Below are positions 34,793-42,752 of a stretch of 64,000 bases of DNA, piece after piece. The notes beneath the pieces are model-generated. The model searched no databases, was not told where the DNA came from, and saw nothing but the letters and a program-made list of their open reading frames with translations. The position numbers were made by a program, and so were the translations under genes. The stretch lies in contig NZ_JABFAO010000010.1 in the NCBI RefSeq assembly GCF_017168235.1, positions 91,523-155,522 of the forward strand, in the 5' to 3' direction. Position 1 is the stretch's first letter; every line of letters begins with the position of its first letter. Source of the DNA: Rhodococcus sp. KRD197 (GTDB taxonomy: Bacteria > Actinomycetota > Actinomycetes > Mycobacteriales > Mycobacteriaceae).

Positions 34793-34919
34793 TTCGATAC
34801 TCCCCCTTGCAGCATGCGGACTCGGTGTTGAGCCTCAGCAAGGGAATATACCGTCCGTTGGATAATATCAACCAAAAACTGTCAAATGGTTGGTAAATAC
34901 TACGATTAGCGTGCGATGG
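34793..34919 (-). promoter_or_regulatory. AT-rich promoter region for the 38-residue peptide gene
   Basis: Unusually AT-rich for this genome. On the minus strand TTGACA and TTGATA elements and a TATATT box about 15 bases after TTGATA are visible, followed by the leader and the strong GGGGGAG site. Which pair is used cannot be told by eye. Confidence 0.4.
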
Positions 34920-36254
34920 TCAGTCGATGCGCAACGTACGCACAGTCGCGCCGGTTTCGGCTGCCACCTGATCGATGGGGATGCCGAGACTTGCGGTGCC
35001 GCCGAACTGGGCGAGAGCGAGATTTGCCTCGGTGCAGTCGGGTGCTCCGCCGCTGTTGGACCCGCTGGTGATGCCCAGTGCGAGCGTTCCGGTCACGATT
35101 GCACCGCCGCTGTCACCGGACAGCGTGCACGCGGTGCTCGCGAAACCGCGGACGGTTCGGCTGGTGCCGTCGTCCATGAACAATTGCGTTTCGACCCGAT
35201 CAGCGGCGACGACGCCACAGGTGAAGGACGAGGACTGACCCGACTTGCATACGGGCGCGCCCACGACGGGAGATGCAGTGCCGGTGATGGGCACCGTGCT
35301 GCCGTACGCGCCACGCACTGTCGGACGGTCCAATCCCGAGGAGACGCCCTGCTCGTTCAGTGCGATGACCGACCAGTCCAGGCCGCTCGGTGAACCCAGG
35401 CTCGATCGCTCGAACGTGCCGATCTGGGTGCTGTTGTTGACGTTCGCCGGATTCGGCAGGTAGACGGGGGCACCGCCGACGCCCGTAGCTGCGTTCGGAT
35501 TGCAGTGCCCGGCGCTGAGATTGACCGGTCGACCCGATCTGTCCGTGGCGTTGAAGCCGAACGAGCAGACACTGATGGCACTGGTCGGTGCGTCCGCGAT
35601 GTCCTCTGCGGTGGTGATGTAGGTGTCCCCGCCCATCGGCGATGGGTCGACGGGAACGGTGGCGCCCGGAGACAAAGTAACCTTCAGATTCGCCAGCAGC
35701 GTGGGCAGATTCAGCGCCCGGCCCACCGGGCTGTTGGCCACGTCCAGCACGATCCGATTCTCGAGAATATCGATGGATGCGCCGTTCACCTGACTGGCCA
35801 CCTCACGCGGCAGTGACGCGATCCATGCGTTCAGGTCCGCGAGCGACTTCTCCAAACCGTCCGCCGACACCGGTGCCTGCGTGGTCTGGTAGCCGTCCTT
35901 GGCCACCGCGTGGGCGGCTTCCTGCGACGTGACCGCGACTACGGCATTGCCGTCGGGCCCGATCCAGGCGCCTGCGAAATCCGCTGGTCTGCTGGCGCGG
36001 AAGTCGGACGCATACGTAGACAACTCCTGAGCGCGCGCGGCGCGATCGAGATACTCCTGCGGCGAGATCTTCAGATCCCGCACCACGGCGTCGACGAGCT
36101 CGCGTGGGAGTTCCTCCGCAGTAGGTTGTTTCACAGTGGATGAGCTGTCCACCGTTGATTCAGGGTCTGCCGACGCGGGGGTCGAGAAGATACCGATGAC
36201 CAACAACGCCGTCGAACAAATCACTGCGGCGCGCAGTGACCCCGTGTTACGCAT
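34920..36254 (-). CDS. Secreted S1-family serine protease with propeptide
   Basis: 444 residues. Signal peptide RAAVICSTALLVIGIFSTPASA, a propeptide of about 180 residues (DAVVRDLKISPQEYLDRAAR; ANSPVGRALNLPTLLANLKV) and an alpha-lytic/streptogrisin-like catalytic domain. Triad: His in VNLSAGHCNPNA (near 249), Asp in SPSGLDWSVIALN (near 293), Ser in CTLSGDSGGAIVTG (near 380). Cysteine pairs CSFGF/GHC and CTLSG/PDC fit the family's disulfides. Extracellular. It is separated by about 40 bases from the Hsp70-like operon that ends at 36295, on the same strand, so read-through is possible. Confidence 0.93.
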   Translation of the reverse strand: MRNTGSLRAAVICSTALLVIGIFSTPASADPESTVDSSSTVKQPTAEELPRELVDAVVRDLKISPQEYLDRAARAQELSTYASDFRASRPADFAGAWIGPDGNAVVAVTSQEAAHAVAKDGYQTTQAPVSADGLEKSLADLNAWIASLPREVASQVNGASIDILENRIVLDVANSPVGRALNLPTLLANLKVTLSPGATVPVDPSPMGGDTYITTAEDIADAPTSAISVCSFGFNATDRSGRPVNLSAGHCNPNAATGVGGAPVYLPNPANVNNSTQIGTFERSSLGSPSGLDWSVIALNEQGVSSGLDRPTVRGAYGSTVPITGTASPVVGAPVCKSGQSSSFTCGVVAADRVETQLFMDDGTSRTVRGFASTACTLSGDSGGAIVTGTLALGITSGSNSGGAPDCTEANLALAQFGGTASLGIPIDQVAAETGATVRTLRID

Positions 36255-36294
36255 GAAATCCCTTCATCGAGTCGACCATCAGGGGGGTCGACCA

Positions 36295-37332
36295 TCAGCG
36301 CCCCACCTTAGAGCATGACCCTGTGAGGATGACGAATGCCAGTTCAGCGGCCTCAATTGCCTGAATCGGTGCCCCGAGAGTCGTTGCGGCGGGGAATCGT
36401 CGGGTAGGTGAACCGAGGGGCCGTGGGGTAGGTGAAGCGGGTGGTTCGGGCGCGGGCGGGGGAACCACGTCCGACGGCGGGGCCTCGGGTGCCGTCGGAA
36501 ATGGAATCTCGACGGTATCGGCTGGGGCAGGCGCCGGAGCGTCGGTGGCCGCAGGTACCTGCGCATCGGTGATGACGGGCGGGTCGACGTCGGCGCCGTC
36601 GCTGAAGGTACCGAGCGCGGCCGCGACACCGACCGCGGACAGGGCCGCCGCAACGGCCACACCGATGACCACCAGCAATGGCCGGTGCCGTCGTCGAGCG
36701 TCGCCGGCGTCGTTCCCGGCGGGTATGAGGGCAGGCACGGGGAAGGTTGGGGCCTCGGAGAACGCGAGCGCCGCGGGCGCCTCGACGATGGGTATGGCGT
36801 CCGTATCTGCCGTCTCCGGGGTCGCTTGTGTAGATCGCTCGAGCACCGCCAGGGCACCGACGGCCAGCGCGGCAGCACCGGTGACCGGGGTTGGGTTGTC
36901 CGAAACCATCGAGTCGATCTCGCCGGTCGCCGCGTCCTCGGGTACGAGAAGCACCCCGTGCAAGCCGGTGTGTTCGAACGCGTCGCGCAGCAAGGCGATC
37001 TTGTCTTCACCCCAGCTCCGCGGATGGGTCATCGCCACTGCCGGAGCGACGCCGCCGTGCAGTGCCGTCACCATCGCGAGAAGGCAGTTGGCGGTGTGTG
37101 CCATCAAGTCCTCGGCGCGATGCCCGTCGACTCCTGCCGGCTGTCCGACGCGTGAGACGAACCCGGACACCGAGGCGGCGCCGGTCTCGGCATCGTCACC
37201 GAGTCGGACGGTTCCGTCCTCGGCGAACGCCAGTCGACACGGCGTCTCGAACACCGCGGGATCCACCGTGGCATCGCGGCGGTGGACGGCTACGGCAGTC
37301 TCGTCATCGACGGAGATGGCGAGGGACCCCAT
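36295..37332 (-). CDS. Membrane-anchored degenerate Hsp70-like protein (ini locus, third Hsp70-like)
   Basis: 345 residues; the ATG overlaps the previous stop (TGATG). MGSLAISVDDETAVAVHRRD is a weak phosphate-1-like hairpin, and VAPAVAMTHPRSWGEDKIAL then LHGVLLVPEDAATG strongly echoes 'VVVTHPDRWTSYTTDVLREA ... TLVPESFAAM' of the complete Hsp70-like protein at 40687-42474, so it is a shortened paralogue of it. Phosphate-2 and adenosine loops are missing. A helix near 218-241 (PLLVVIGVAVAAALSAVGVA) leads to a Pro/Ala/Asp-rich exported tail. Probably not an ATPase. Confidence 0.75.
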   Translation of the reverse strand: MGSLAISVDDETAVAVHRRDATVDPAVFETPCRLAFAEDGTVRLGDDAETGAASVSGFVSRVGQPAGVDGHRAEDLMAHTANCLLAMVTALHGGVAPAVAMTHPRSWGEDKIALLRDAFEHTGLHGVLLVPEDAATGEIDSMVSDNPTPVTGAAALAVGALAVLERSTQATPETADTDAIPIVEAPAALAFSEAPTFPVPALIPAGNDAGDARRRHRPLLVVIGVAVAAALSAVGVAAALGTFSDGADVDPPVITDAQVPAATDAPAPAPADTVEIPFPTAPEAPPSDVVPPPAPEPPASPTPRPLGSPTRRFPAATTLGAPIQAIEAAELAFVILTGSCSKVGR

Positions 37333-38450
37333 CAGCGGACAGTGTTCTCGTCGGTGACGGTCTGCTCGGAGTCGATTGCGTCGCGTTCGGCCTGGCCTTC
37401 CGGGCCGTCCGGAGCGTCGTCGCTCTCGTCGGTCGATCCGTCGCCGGTGTCCGTCGGGTCTTGGGGCACGGACTCCTCGACCGAGGGCGACTCGGGAGGC
37501 GTGGGCGTGTCCGATGCCCCGTCGGCAGGTCTCGTCGGCGGGAGCTGAACGGGCGCCTGTTCCACTGGCGCGGTCGAGAGTTCGCTGACGGGGAGTTCGG
37601 AAGCGGGGGCCTGGGTGGCCGGTGCCGAACTTCGGGGAAGATCAGGGGTTTCGGGGAGATCAGGGACAGCTGGGGGCTCGGCGATGGGCACCGCGGTCGG
37701 GAACGGCAGCACTGGCGCCGGAGGAGACTGCGTCGTGGTCGGGGCAGCGATCAGGGCACTGTCGATCTCCGGGATCGACGGTGACGACCGATCCTGCAAC
37801 ATCAGTGCGGTCACGCTGGCACCGAAGACGAGAACGGCGGCGAATGCGGCCGCGGCGAGAACAGGGGTACGCGCCCACACCGGAAGTGCAGGTCGAGGGA
37901 TCACTATCTCCTCGGTGACCGCGTCGACGGGAAACTCCGAGGCAATCCTCGCCGCGCCGCGCGCCACTGTGATCGCAGCATCCGAGGCTGTCCGCACTGT
38001 GTCCCTGCCCGCTGCGAGTGCTTCCGCCTCGGGCACCAAGGCGACGTGGTCCAACCCGATACGGTTCATCGCGATGCGCACCGACGACACCTGTTCGGCG
38101 GTCCACACGGACGGGAAAGTCGCGGCGGCGGCCAGGGCGGACGGATCGGTCCCGAGCGAGCGCGCCACATCGGCGAGCAGGCAGCGAAACGCCATGGCGA
38201 CGAGCGCACCGGGCCCGAATCCCGACTCGACCTCCTCGGCGACGAAATTCGTGAACACGGCTGCGTCGGGATCGGTCGTGTCACCGAGAGATGCCGAGCC
38301 GTCGGCGTGGACGTACAGAACCGTGCGATGCAGGGCCGCGACATGCAGGGACGGGTTGGCACCCGTGGGGTGCGAGACGGCGGCGATCGATCGCTCGTCG
38401 TCGACGTAGAGCCCGACATCGGGCAATCCATCCACGTACTGGTCGATCAT
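37332..38450 (-). CDS. Membrane-anchored degenerate Hsp70-like protein (ini locus, second Hsp70-like)
   Basis: 372 residues from ATG 38450. VGLYVDDERSIAAVSHPTGA replaces the phosphate-1 loop; AAAATFPSVWTAEQVSSVRI then IGLDHVALVPEAEALAAGRD matches the 'THPDRW...ALVPES.AA' stretch of the full Hsp70-like protein. The second lobe is missing. A transmembrane helix near 195-217 (VLAAAAFAAVLVFGASVTAL) is followed by a long Pro/Ser/Thr/Glu-rich tail predicted to be outside. It lies 89 bases after the LuxR regulator and its stop overlaps the next start, so the pair is co-translated. Confidence 0.75.
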   Translation of the reverse strand: MIDQYVDGLPDVGLYVDDERSIAAVSHPTGANPSLHVAALHRTVLYVHADGSASLGDTTDPDAAVFTNFVAEEVESGFGPGALVAMAFRCLLADVARSLGTDPSALAAAATFPSVWTAEQVSSVRIAMNRIGLDHVALVPEAEALAAGRDTVRTASDAAITVARGAARIASEFPVDAVTEEIVIPRPALPVWARTPVLAAAAFAAVLVFGASVTALMLQDRSSPSIPEIDSALIAAPTTTQSPPAPVLPFPTAVPIAEPPAVPDLPETPDLPRSSAPATQAPASELPVSELSTAPVEQAPVQLPPTRPADGASDTPTPPESPSVEESVPQDPTDTGDGSTDESDDAPDGPEGQAERDAIDSEQTVTDENTVR

Positions 38451-38539
38451 TGTCTTCGCTACCCCGTCTGCGCGTGCCGTCCGAGGCGACCGGACCCGAT
38501 CGCCTCTCGACATGCATGTCGCGCCGGGCGGCCCAGTAG

Positions 38540-40681
38540 TTACACACGCACCTGTTCGTCGCTTCCGGTGGAGCCGTACCCCATCGCTCGCAACATCGAC
38601 AGCAGCTCCGACCGCGAGCCAGCGCCGAGACGCCGCCGAATGCGGGCGACGTGATGTTCGACGGTCTTGGCGGAGATATAGAGACGTGCGCCGGCTTCGC
38701 GATAGGTGACGCCGAGTACGAGTAGTTCGGCCACCTCGGCTTCGCGCGCGCTGAGCGAACCCTTCGGCTCCTCGGCGACTGCACTCGGCGCGGCCACCGG
38801 CTGGCGCAGCGACCGCGCAACTTGCAGCAAGGTCGTCGCCGCGCGAGTGTCGGCGACGCGCAGTGCTGCTTCGCTGGCCAGCCGTGCTCCGTCCCAGGAC
38901 AGGGCGATGCGGGCCAGACCCTGAGCAGCGGACTCGACCTCCACAGCGTCGGGGTGACCTTGCAGCACGGCGAGCCACGCGCGTCCCGCTGTGGCCAGGG
39001 CAGCGCTGTACTGATTGGATTCCGCTGCCGCGGCCAGCGCTCGCGCATGCGGAACGAGTCCAGGGGGGTGCTCGGCCGCGATGGCAGCTTGCACGCCGTA
39101 CCAGTGCAGCGCGGCTGTCCACGCCGACGGCTCGTGCAGATTCTCGGCGACCGCCTCGGCCTGCGTGATCAGGTGCGACATGCGTTCGAGTTGCCCGACG
39201 CGTACCGCGCCGAGCCACAACTCGCCGACGGGAAGGAAGGAGAGCAGGTCGACGGAGTACTGCGCGATGATGTCCTGCGCATCCTCCCAGGCGGTCAGCA
39301 GCGATCCGGTGTCACCGGAGCGTCGGGCGAGGCCGACCCGCATTGCGTGCAGGTAGAGCCGATTTCGGCTGTGCGAGAGAGGAATGTCGAGAACATCGAG
39401 ACGTGCCTGTGCCTCGGCGAGGTTGCCTGCCAGCATCGAGGCCCAGGCCCGCAGCAGTGCAATGCGCGCCGCCTCGGGATGCCGCGGGGGCAGCGTCGCA
39501 GCGGCCCGCGCGGCAGTCGACTCCGCCCGCGCCACATCGCCGCAGTGCAGAGCGAAGAGAACTGCGATGTCGGCGGGACTGTTGGGAACAACTGTGCGGG
39601 CTGCACCGGAGAGCGTCAACGCCCGCATCACCGTGTTCGTGGCTGCCGCGGTCTCGGCCGTCGAGGTCGCATCGATCGTCTGGCGAACACCGTCGGCGAG
39701 CAACGTCGCCGCCGCGCTCGACGATGTGGGCGGTGCCGAGGTCAGGGGAGCAGCGCTGGGCGGTGCGGCCAGGGCGTCGGCGGTGCCCGGATCGCCCGCC
39801 GTCAACGCAACAGACACCGCGACGTCGAGATCGGGGCCGACTCGTTCGGCGCCGAGCCACGCGTAGAGCGCAAGGCTGCGCTGCGCCATCCCCCGCTCGG
39901 CCGCGACCGTCGCCGACACTCGTACTGCCGTGCGCAACCGATCGATGCCGACCACCTCGAACTGCTCGAGTACCGAGTCGCAGAGCCGTTCGGCTGTGTC
40001 CAGATCACCCAGTGCCACTGCCGCTTCGGCGCGTCGGGCCGCGAGCATCAGCGGATCGGCACCCGCGGCCACCGCGCAATCGAAGAGGGTCGACGCCGAT
40101 TCCGGTACCGCCGCACCTGCGGCAGCGGTCAGATGATTCGCCAACTCGGCATGTCGAACACCTGCGTTCGACAGGGCAACAGCGGTGGCGTCGTCGAGAG
40201 TGTCGGTCTTGCAGCGGTATTCGAGAAGACGCGTCAGGCAGGCAGTGAGTCGACGCCGGCCCATGGCATCGGCCAGGGCTCGGTGAACGTCGGGAAGCGC
40301 GAATGCCGACCCGGTGAGAAGGCCGTCGTCGACGGCACGCTCGATCACCGACGAGATATCCGACGAGTCAACGGATTCGACGAGCTCGTTCAGCACTTCC
40401 ACATCCGAGCCGACACCGAAATGCGCGAGCGCGACGACGGTCTGCTCCACCTCGTTCATTCCGCGCAGGACCTCGGCCCGATGGATGTGTACGGCGTCGG
40501 AGATGGCCTTGGTGACAGGCAGGTCGGCCTCGGTTCGCGCAGCGGCGTCGAGGGCGATCGCCACCGTCCGCGGGGTTCCACCCGTCACGGTGGCGATGGC
40601 GCCCGCGAGTGCCCCCGAAACCGGGCGTCCACGCTCGACGGCGAGGGATGAAATCTCGGCCTTGGTAAGCGCGACCTGCAC
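38540..40681 (-). CDS. LuxR-type regulator, IniR-like (Rv0339c-like), lacking the P-loop NTPase core
   Basis: 713 residues from GTG 40681. C-terminal LuxR/GerE HTH at about 645-695: SLSAREAEVAELLVLGVTYR and ISAKTVEHHVARIRRRLGA. Residues 1-100 (ALTKAEISSLAVERGRPVSG, then GGTPRTVAIAL) correspond to the lid at the end of a STAND/LAL ATPase domain, followed by helical TPR-like repeats. No Walker A (GxxxxGK[ST]) occurs anywhere, so the front about 200 residues of the ATPase are absent. The mycobacterial counterpart controls iniBAC. It begins 5 bases after the Hsp70-like stop (40687), so is tightly coupled to it. Confidence 0.85.
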   Translation of the reverse strand: MQVALTKAEISSLAVERGRPVSGALAGAIATVTGGTPRTVAIALDAAARTEADLPVTKAISDAVHIHRAEVLRGMNEVEQTVVALAHFGVGSDVEVLNELVESVDSSDISSVIERAVDDGLLTGSAFALPDVHRALADAMGRRRLTACLTRLLEYRCKTDTLDDATAVALSNAGVRHAELANHLTAAAGAAVPESASTLFDCAVAAGADPLMLAARRAEAAVALGDLDTAERLCDSVLEQFEVVGIDRLRTAVRVSATVAAERGMAQRSLALYAWLGAERVGPDLDVAVSVALTAGDPGTADALAAPPSAAPLTSAPPTSSSAAATLLADGVRQTIDATSTAETAAATNTVMRALTLSGAARTVVPNSPADIAVLFALHCGDVARAESTAARAAATLPPRHPEAARIALLRAWASMLAGNLAEAQARLDVLDIPLSHSRNRLYLHAMRVGLARRSGDTGSLLTAWEDAQDIIAQYSVDLLSFLPVGELWLGAVRVGQLERMSHLITQAEAVAENLHEPSAWTAALHWYGVQAAIAAEHPPGLVPHARALAAAAESNQYSAALATAGRAWLAVLQGHPDAVEVESAAQGLARIALSWDGARLASEAALRVADTRAATTLLQVARSLRQPVAAPSAVAEEPKGSLSAREAEVAELLVLGVTYREAGARLYISAKTVEHHVARIRRRLGAGSRSELLSMLRAMGYGSTGSDEQVRV

Positions 40682-40686
40682 GAAGC

Positions 40687-42474
40687 TCAGCTTCCGCCCA
40701 CAAGCGGACCGGTGAGGCCGCCGACGACGTTGCCGAGCCCGTCACCGACGCCGCCGACCACACCACCGAGGCCGTCACCGACGCCACCGACCACTCCGCC
40801 GACGCCGTCACCGACGTCGCCGAGGGTGGGACCGTTGTACTGGGGTGGGCTGATGGGCGGCGGAGTGTACGCCGGCGGCTGCGGTGCCGGAATGTTCGGT
40901 GCAGGCGGTGCCGGAATGTTGGGTACAGCCGGTGCCGGTGCCGGTGCCGGCGCCGCTGGGGCGCCACCGCCGACCGGGGCCACTGTCGGGTCGGCGACGA
41001 CGCTGCCGTCGGGCGCGATAACGGTGCCGGGTGCGGGAATCAGCGTTCCGTCGGCGGCGACGGAAGGAGCCGGCAGACCGCTTTCGTTGGCCGACGCGGT
41101 GGCGTCGGCGATGTTCTGGGCCGTTGCTCGGGGAGCCGTCGTGGTGCCGGTCGTGTCCGCAGTGTTCTCGGAGACGGCGGGAGTTTCGGGGGAACTGAGG
41201 GCGGTGCCGATGGACAGTCCGCCGGCGGCGATGACCGCGAGGGCGGCCACGGATGCGAATACGATCCCGGTCTTCTTGCGAACCGACATCCCGGTGGGCT
41301 CGGCCGCAGCGGCGCTCGCGGACGCGACCGAAGTCGGTGCTGGACGCGGCGCGGGCCGAGTGACATCGACCGCTGCCGCTGCCGGGGGTACGTCGGAAAC
41401 CGTGGTGTGTGCGATCTCGTTGCCGATCATCGCGCCCCCGATCGCGGGGATGCGGCCGGGGTGCGGACCGGTCGCGACGGGAACTCGCAGCTGCGACGAG
41501 ATCAACTCGGCGACAAGGGGAATGCTCGAGCTGCCACCGGTGAGCAGAACCTGGGTCAAGTCAGAGGCGTCGAGGCCCGCGGTGTGCAGGGTTTCACGGA
41601 TCAGTTCGACCGAGCCGAGAATGGGCGCTCGGATCAGATCCTCGATCTCGTCGCGAACGAGCCGAGTCTCGTAGTTCAAGCCGGGCAGTTCGACGGACAC
41701 GGTGGTCGACGTCTCGGACGAGAGCCGTTCCTTCGCTTCGCTGCAGCGCGCACGCAGTTCGACCAACGCTCCGACAGTGTCCGGATCGAACGGATCGAAC
41801 TCGAACGACTGGCTGCTCGACACCGTCTCGAGGATGTACTGGGTGATGAGATGGTCGAACTGCGACCCGCCGAAGTCCTGTGAATGGACGCCGTTGCCGA
41901 TGGTCCCGGCTTCGGATCCCGTGCGCATCAACGTAATTCCGAGCGAGGTTGCTCCGAGATCGTAGATGGCAGTCAAGCCGTCACCGGGCGTACCGCGGGA
42001 GCCTTCGAGCCACCGCATCGCGGCGAACGACTCGGGTACGAGGGTGGCGTCGGATACCCCGGCGCGCGCCAAGGCCTCGCGCAGCACATCGGTGGTGTAC
42101 GAGGTCCACCGATCGGGGTGGGTGACCACCACGGTCGGCTCGGTCTCGGACCCGGCGGAGATCTCCGCGATCAGCGCGCGCGTGGCAGTGGCGAACAGGT
42201 CCTCGGCGAGATGGGTGCGGCCGTCCTCGTCGATCAGCGGCACCGGATCGCCGACGCGATCGGCGAAACCGCCGAGCAGATGCCGCTGATGGCGTTCCGA
42301 CAGCGACGCGAGGGCGGGTGCCGCACCCGGACTGAGGTCGAGAGCGGACCTGCGGACAACCGTGGGCATTGCCTCGTCGGTGGCGTAATCGCGGGGAGCC
42401 TGGGGGTCGCGAGATGTATCGAGCGCGGCCACCGAGGTGACCGTTCCAATCCGTATTCCGAGCCCTGCACTCAT
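40687..42474 (-). CDS. Membrane-anchored complete Hsp70-like ATPase (ini locus)
   Basis: 595 residues from ATG 42474, with GGAG six bases upstream (ATG 42480 is an alternative). Complete actin-fold motifs: phosphate-1 SAGLGIRIGTVTSVAALD, phosphate-2 TAIYDLGATSLGITLMRTG near residue 167, adenosine LLTGGSSSIPLVAELI near 308, and DnaK-like CSEAKERLSSETSTTVSVEL. FGGSQFDHLI matches the DnaK 'GGEDFD' segment. No peptide-binding domain; after about 400 comes a helix (GIVFASVAALAVIAAGGLSI) and an Ala/Pro-rich, then Gly-rich tail with GDGVGGVVGGVGDGLGG repeats. Divergent from iniB; operon leader for the IniR-like gene. Likely inside-ATPase, outside-tail topology. Confidence 0.85.
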   Translation of the reverse strand: MSAGLGIRIGTVTSVAALDTSRDPQAPRDYATDEAMPTVVRRSALDLSPGAAPALASLSERHQRHLLGGFADRVGDPVPLIDEDGRTHLAEDLFATATRALIAEISAGSETEPTVVVTHPDRWTSYTTDVLREALARAGVSDATLVPESFAAMRWLEGSRGTPGDGLTAIYDLGATSLGITLMRTGSEAGTIGNGVHSQDFGGSQFDHLITQYILETVSSSQSFEFDPFDPDTVGALVELRARCSEAKERLSSETSTTVSVELPGLNYETRLVRDEIEDLIRAPILGSVELIRETLHTAGLDASDLTQVLLTGGSSSIPLVAELISSQLRVPVATGPHPGRIPAIGGAMIGNEIAHTTVSDVPPAAAAVDVTRPAPRPAPTSVASASAAAAEPTGMSVRKKTGIVFASVAALAVIAAGGLSIGTALSSPETPAVSENTADTTGTTTAPRATAQNIADATASANESGLPAPSVAADGTLIPAPGTVIAPDGSVVADPTVAPVGGGAPAAPAPAPAPAVPNIPAPPAPNIPAPQPPAYTPPPISPPQYNGPTLGDVGDGVGGVVGGVGDGLGGVVGGVGDGLGNVVGGLTGPLVGGS

Positions 42475-42752
42475 CGCCATCTCCGCATTCTCGTCACCGT
42501 CGACGTCGCTCTTGTTGTCGTCAGCATGGCAGTTTTCGTTACCTCTCACAGTGGGTCGGCCGGTTGTTGCGGGCAAACCCCCTAACGCCCGACGATCCCC
42601 TAACGGACCACCCCTGGTCGTCGTCGTTCCGATAGGGGGTTCGGCCCCGTTGGGCGATTCCGCGGGGGCCCATAGCTTTGTTGACAACAGCTTCGCGATC
42701 GCAGACGGCTTGTGATCGACCACGAACGACCACCACTGAAGGAGCCACGACC
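42475..42752. promoter_or_regulatory. Divergent control region of iniB and the Hsp70/IniR-like operon
   Basis: 278 bp. CCCCCTAACG (42578-42587) and CCCCTAACG (42597-42605) are direct repeats 18-19 bases apart, and an inverted TAGGGG lies at 42633-42638. A possible iniB promoter is TTGGGC (42650-42655), 17 bases, TAGCTT (42673-42678), placing TAGGGG just upstream of the -35 box as expected for an activator site. AAGGAG precedes the iniB ATG by 8 bases. Binding by the IniR-like protein is inferred. Confidence 0.55.

Noticed and set aside
38822..40651. 609-codon plus-strand frame opposite the IniR-like gene
   Set aside because: Arg/Gly-rich antisense shadow; the minus strand carries the LuxR HTH and TPR-like helices.
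42678..42752. IniB start 75 bases upstream at 42678
   Set aside because: It would add residues before the conserved domain; AAGGAG is placed for ATG 42753.
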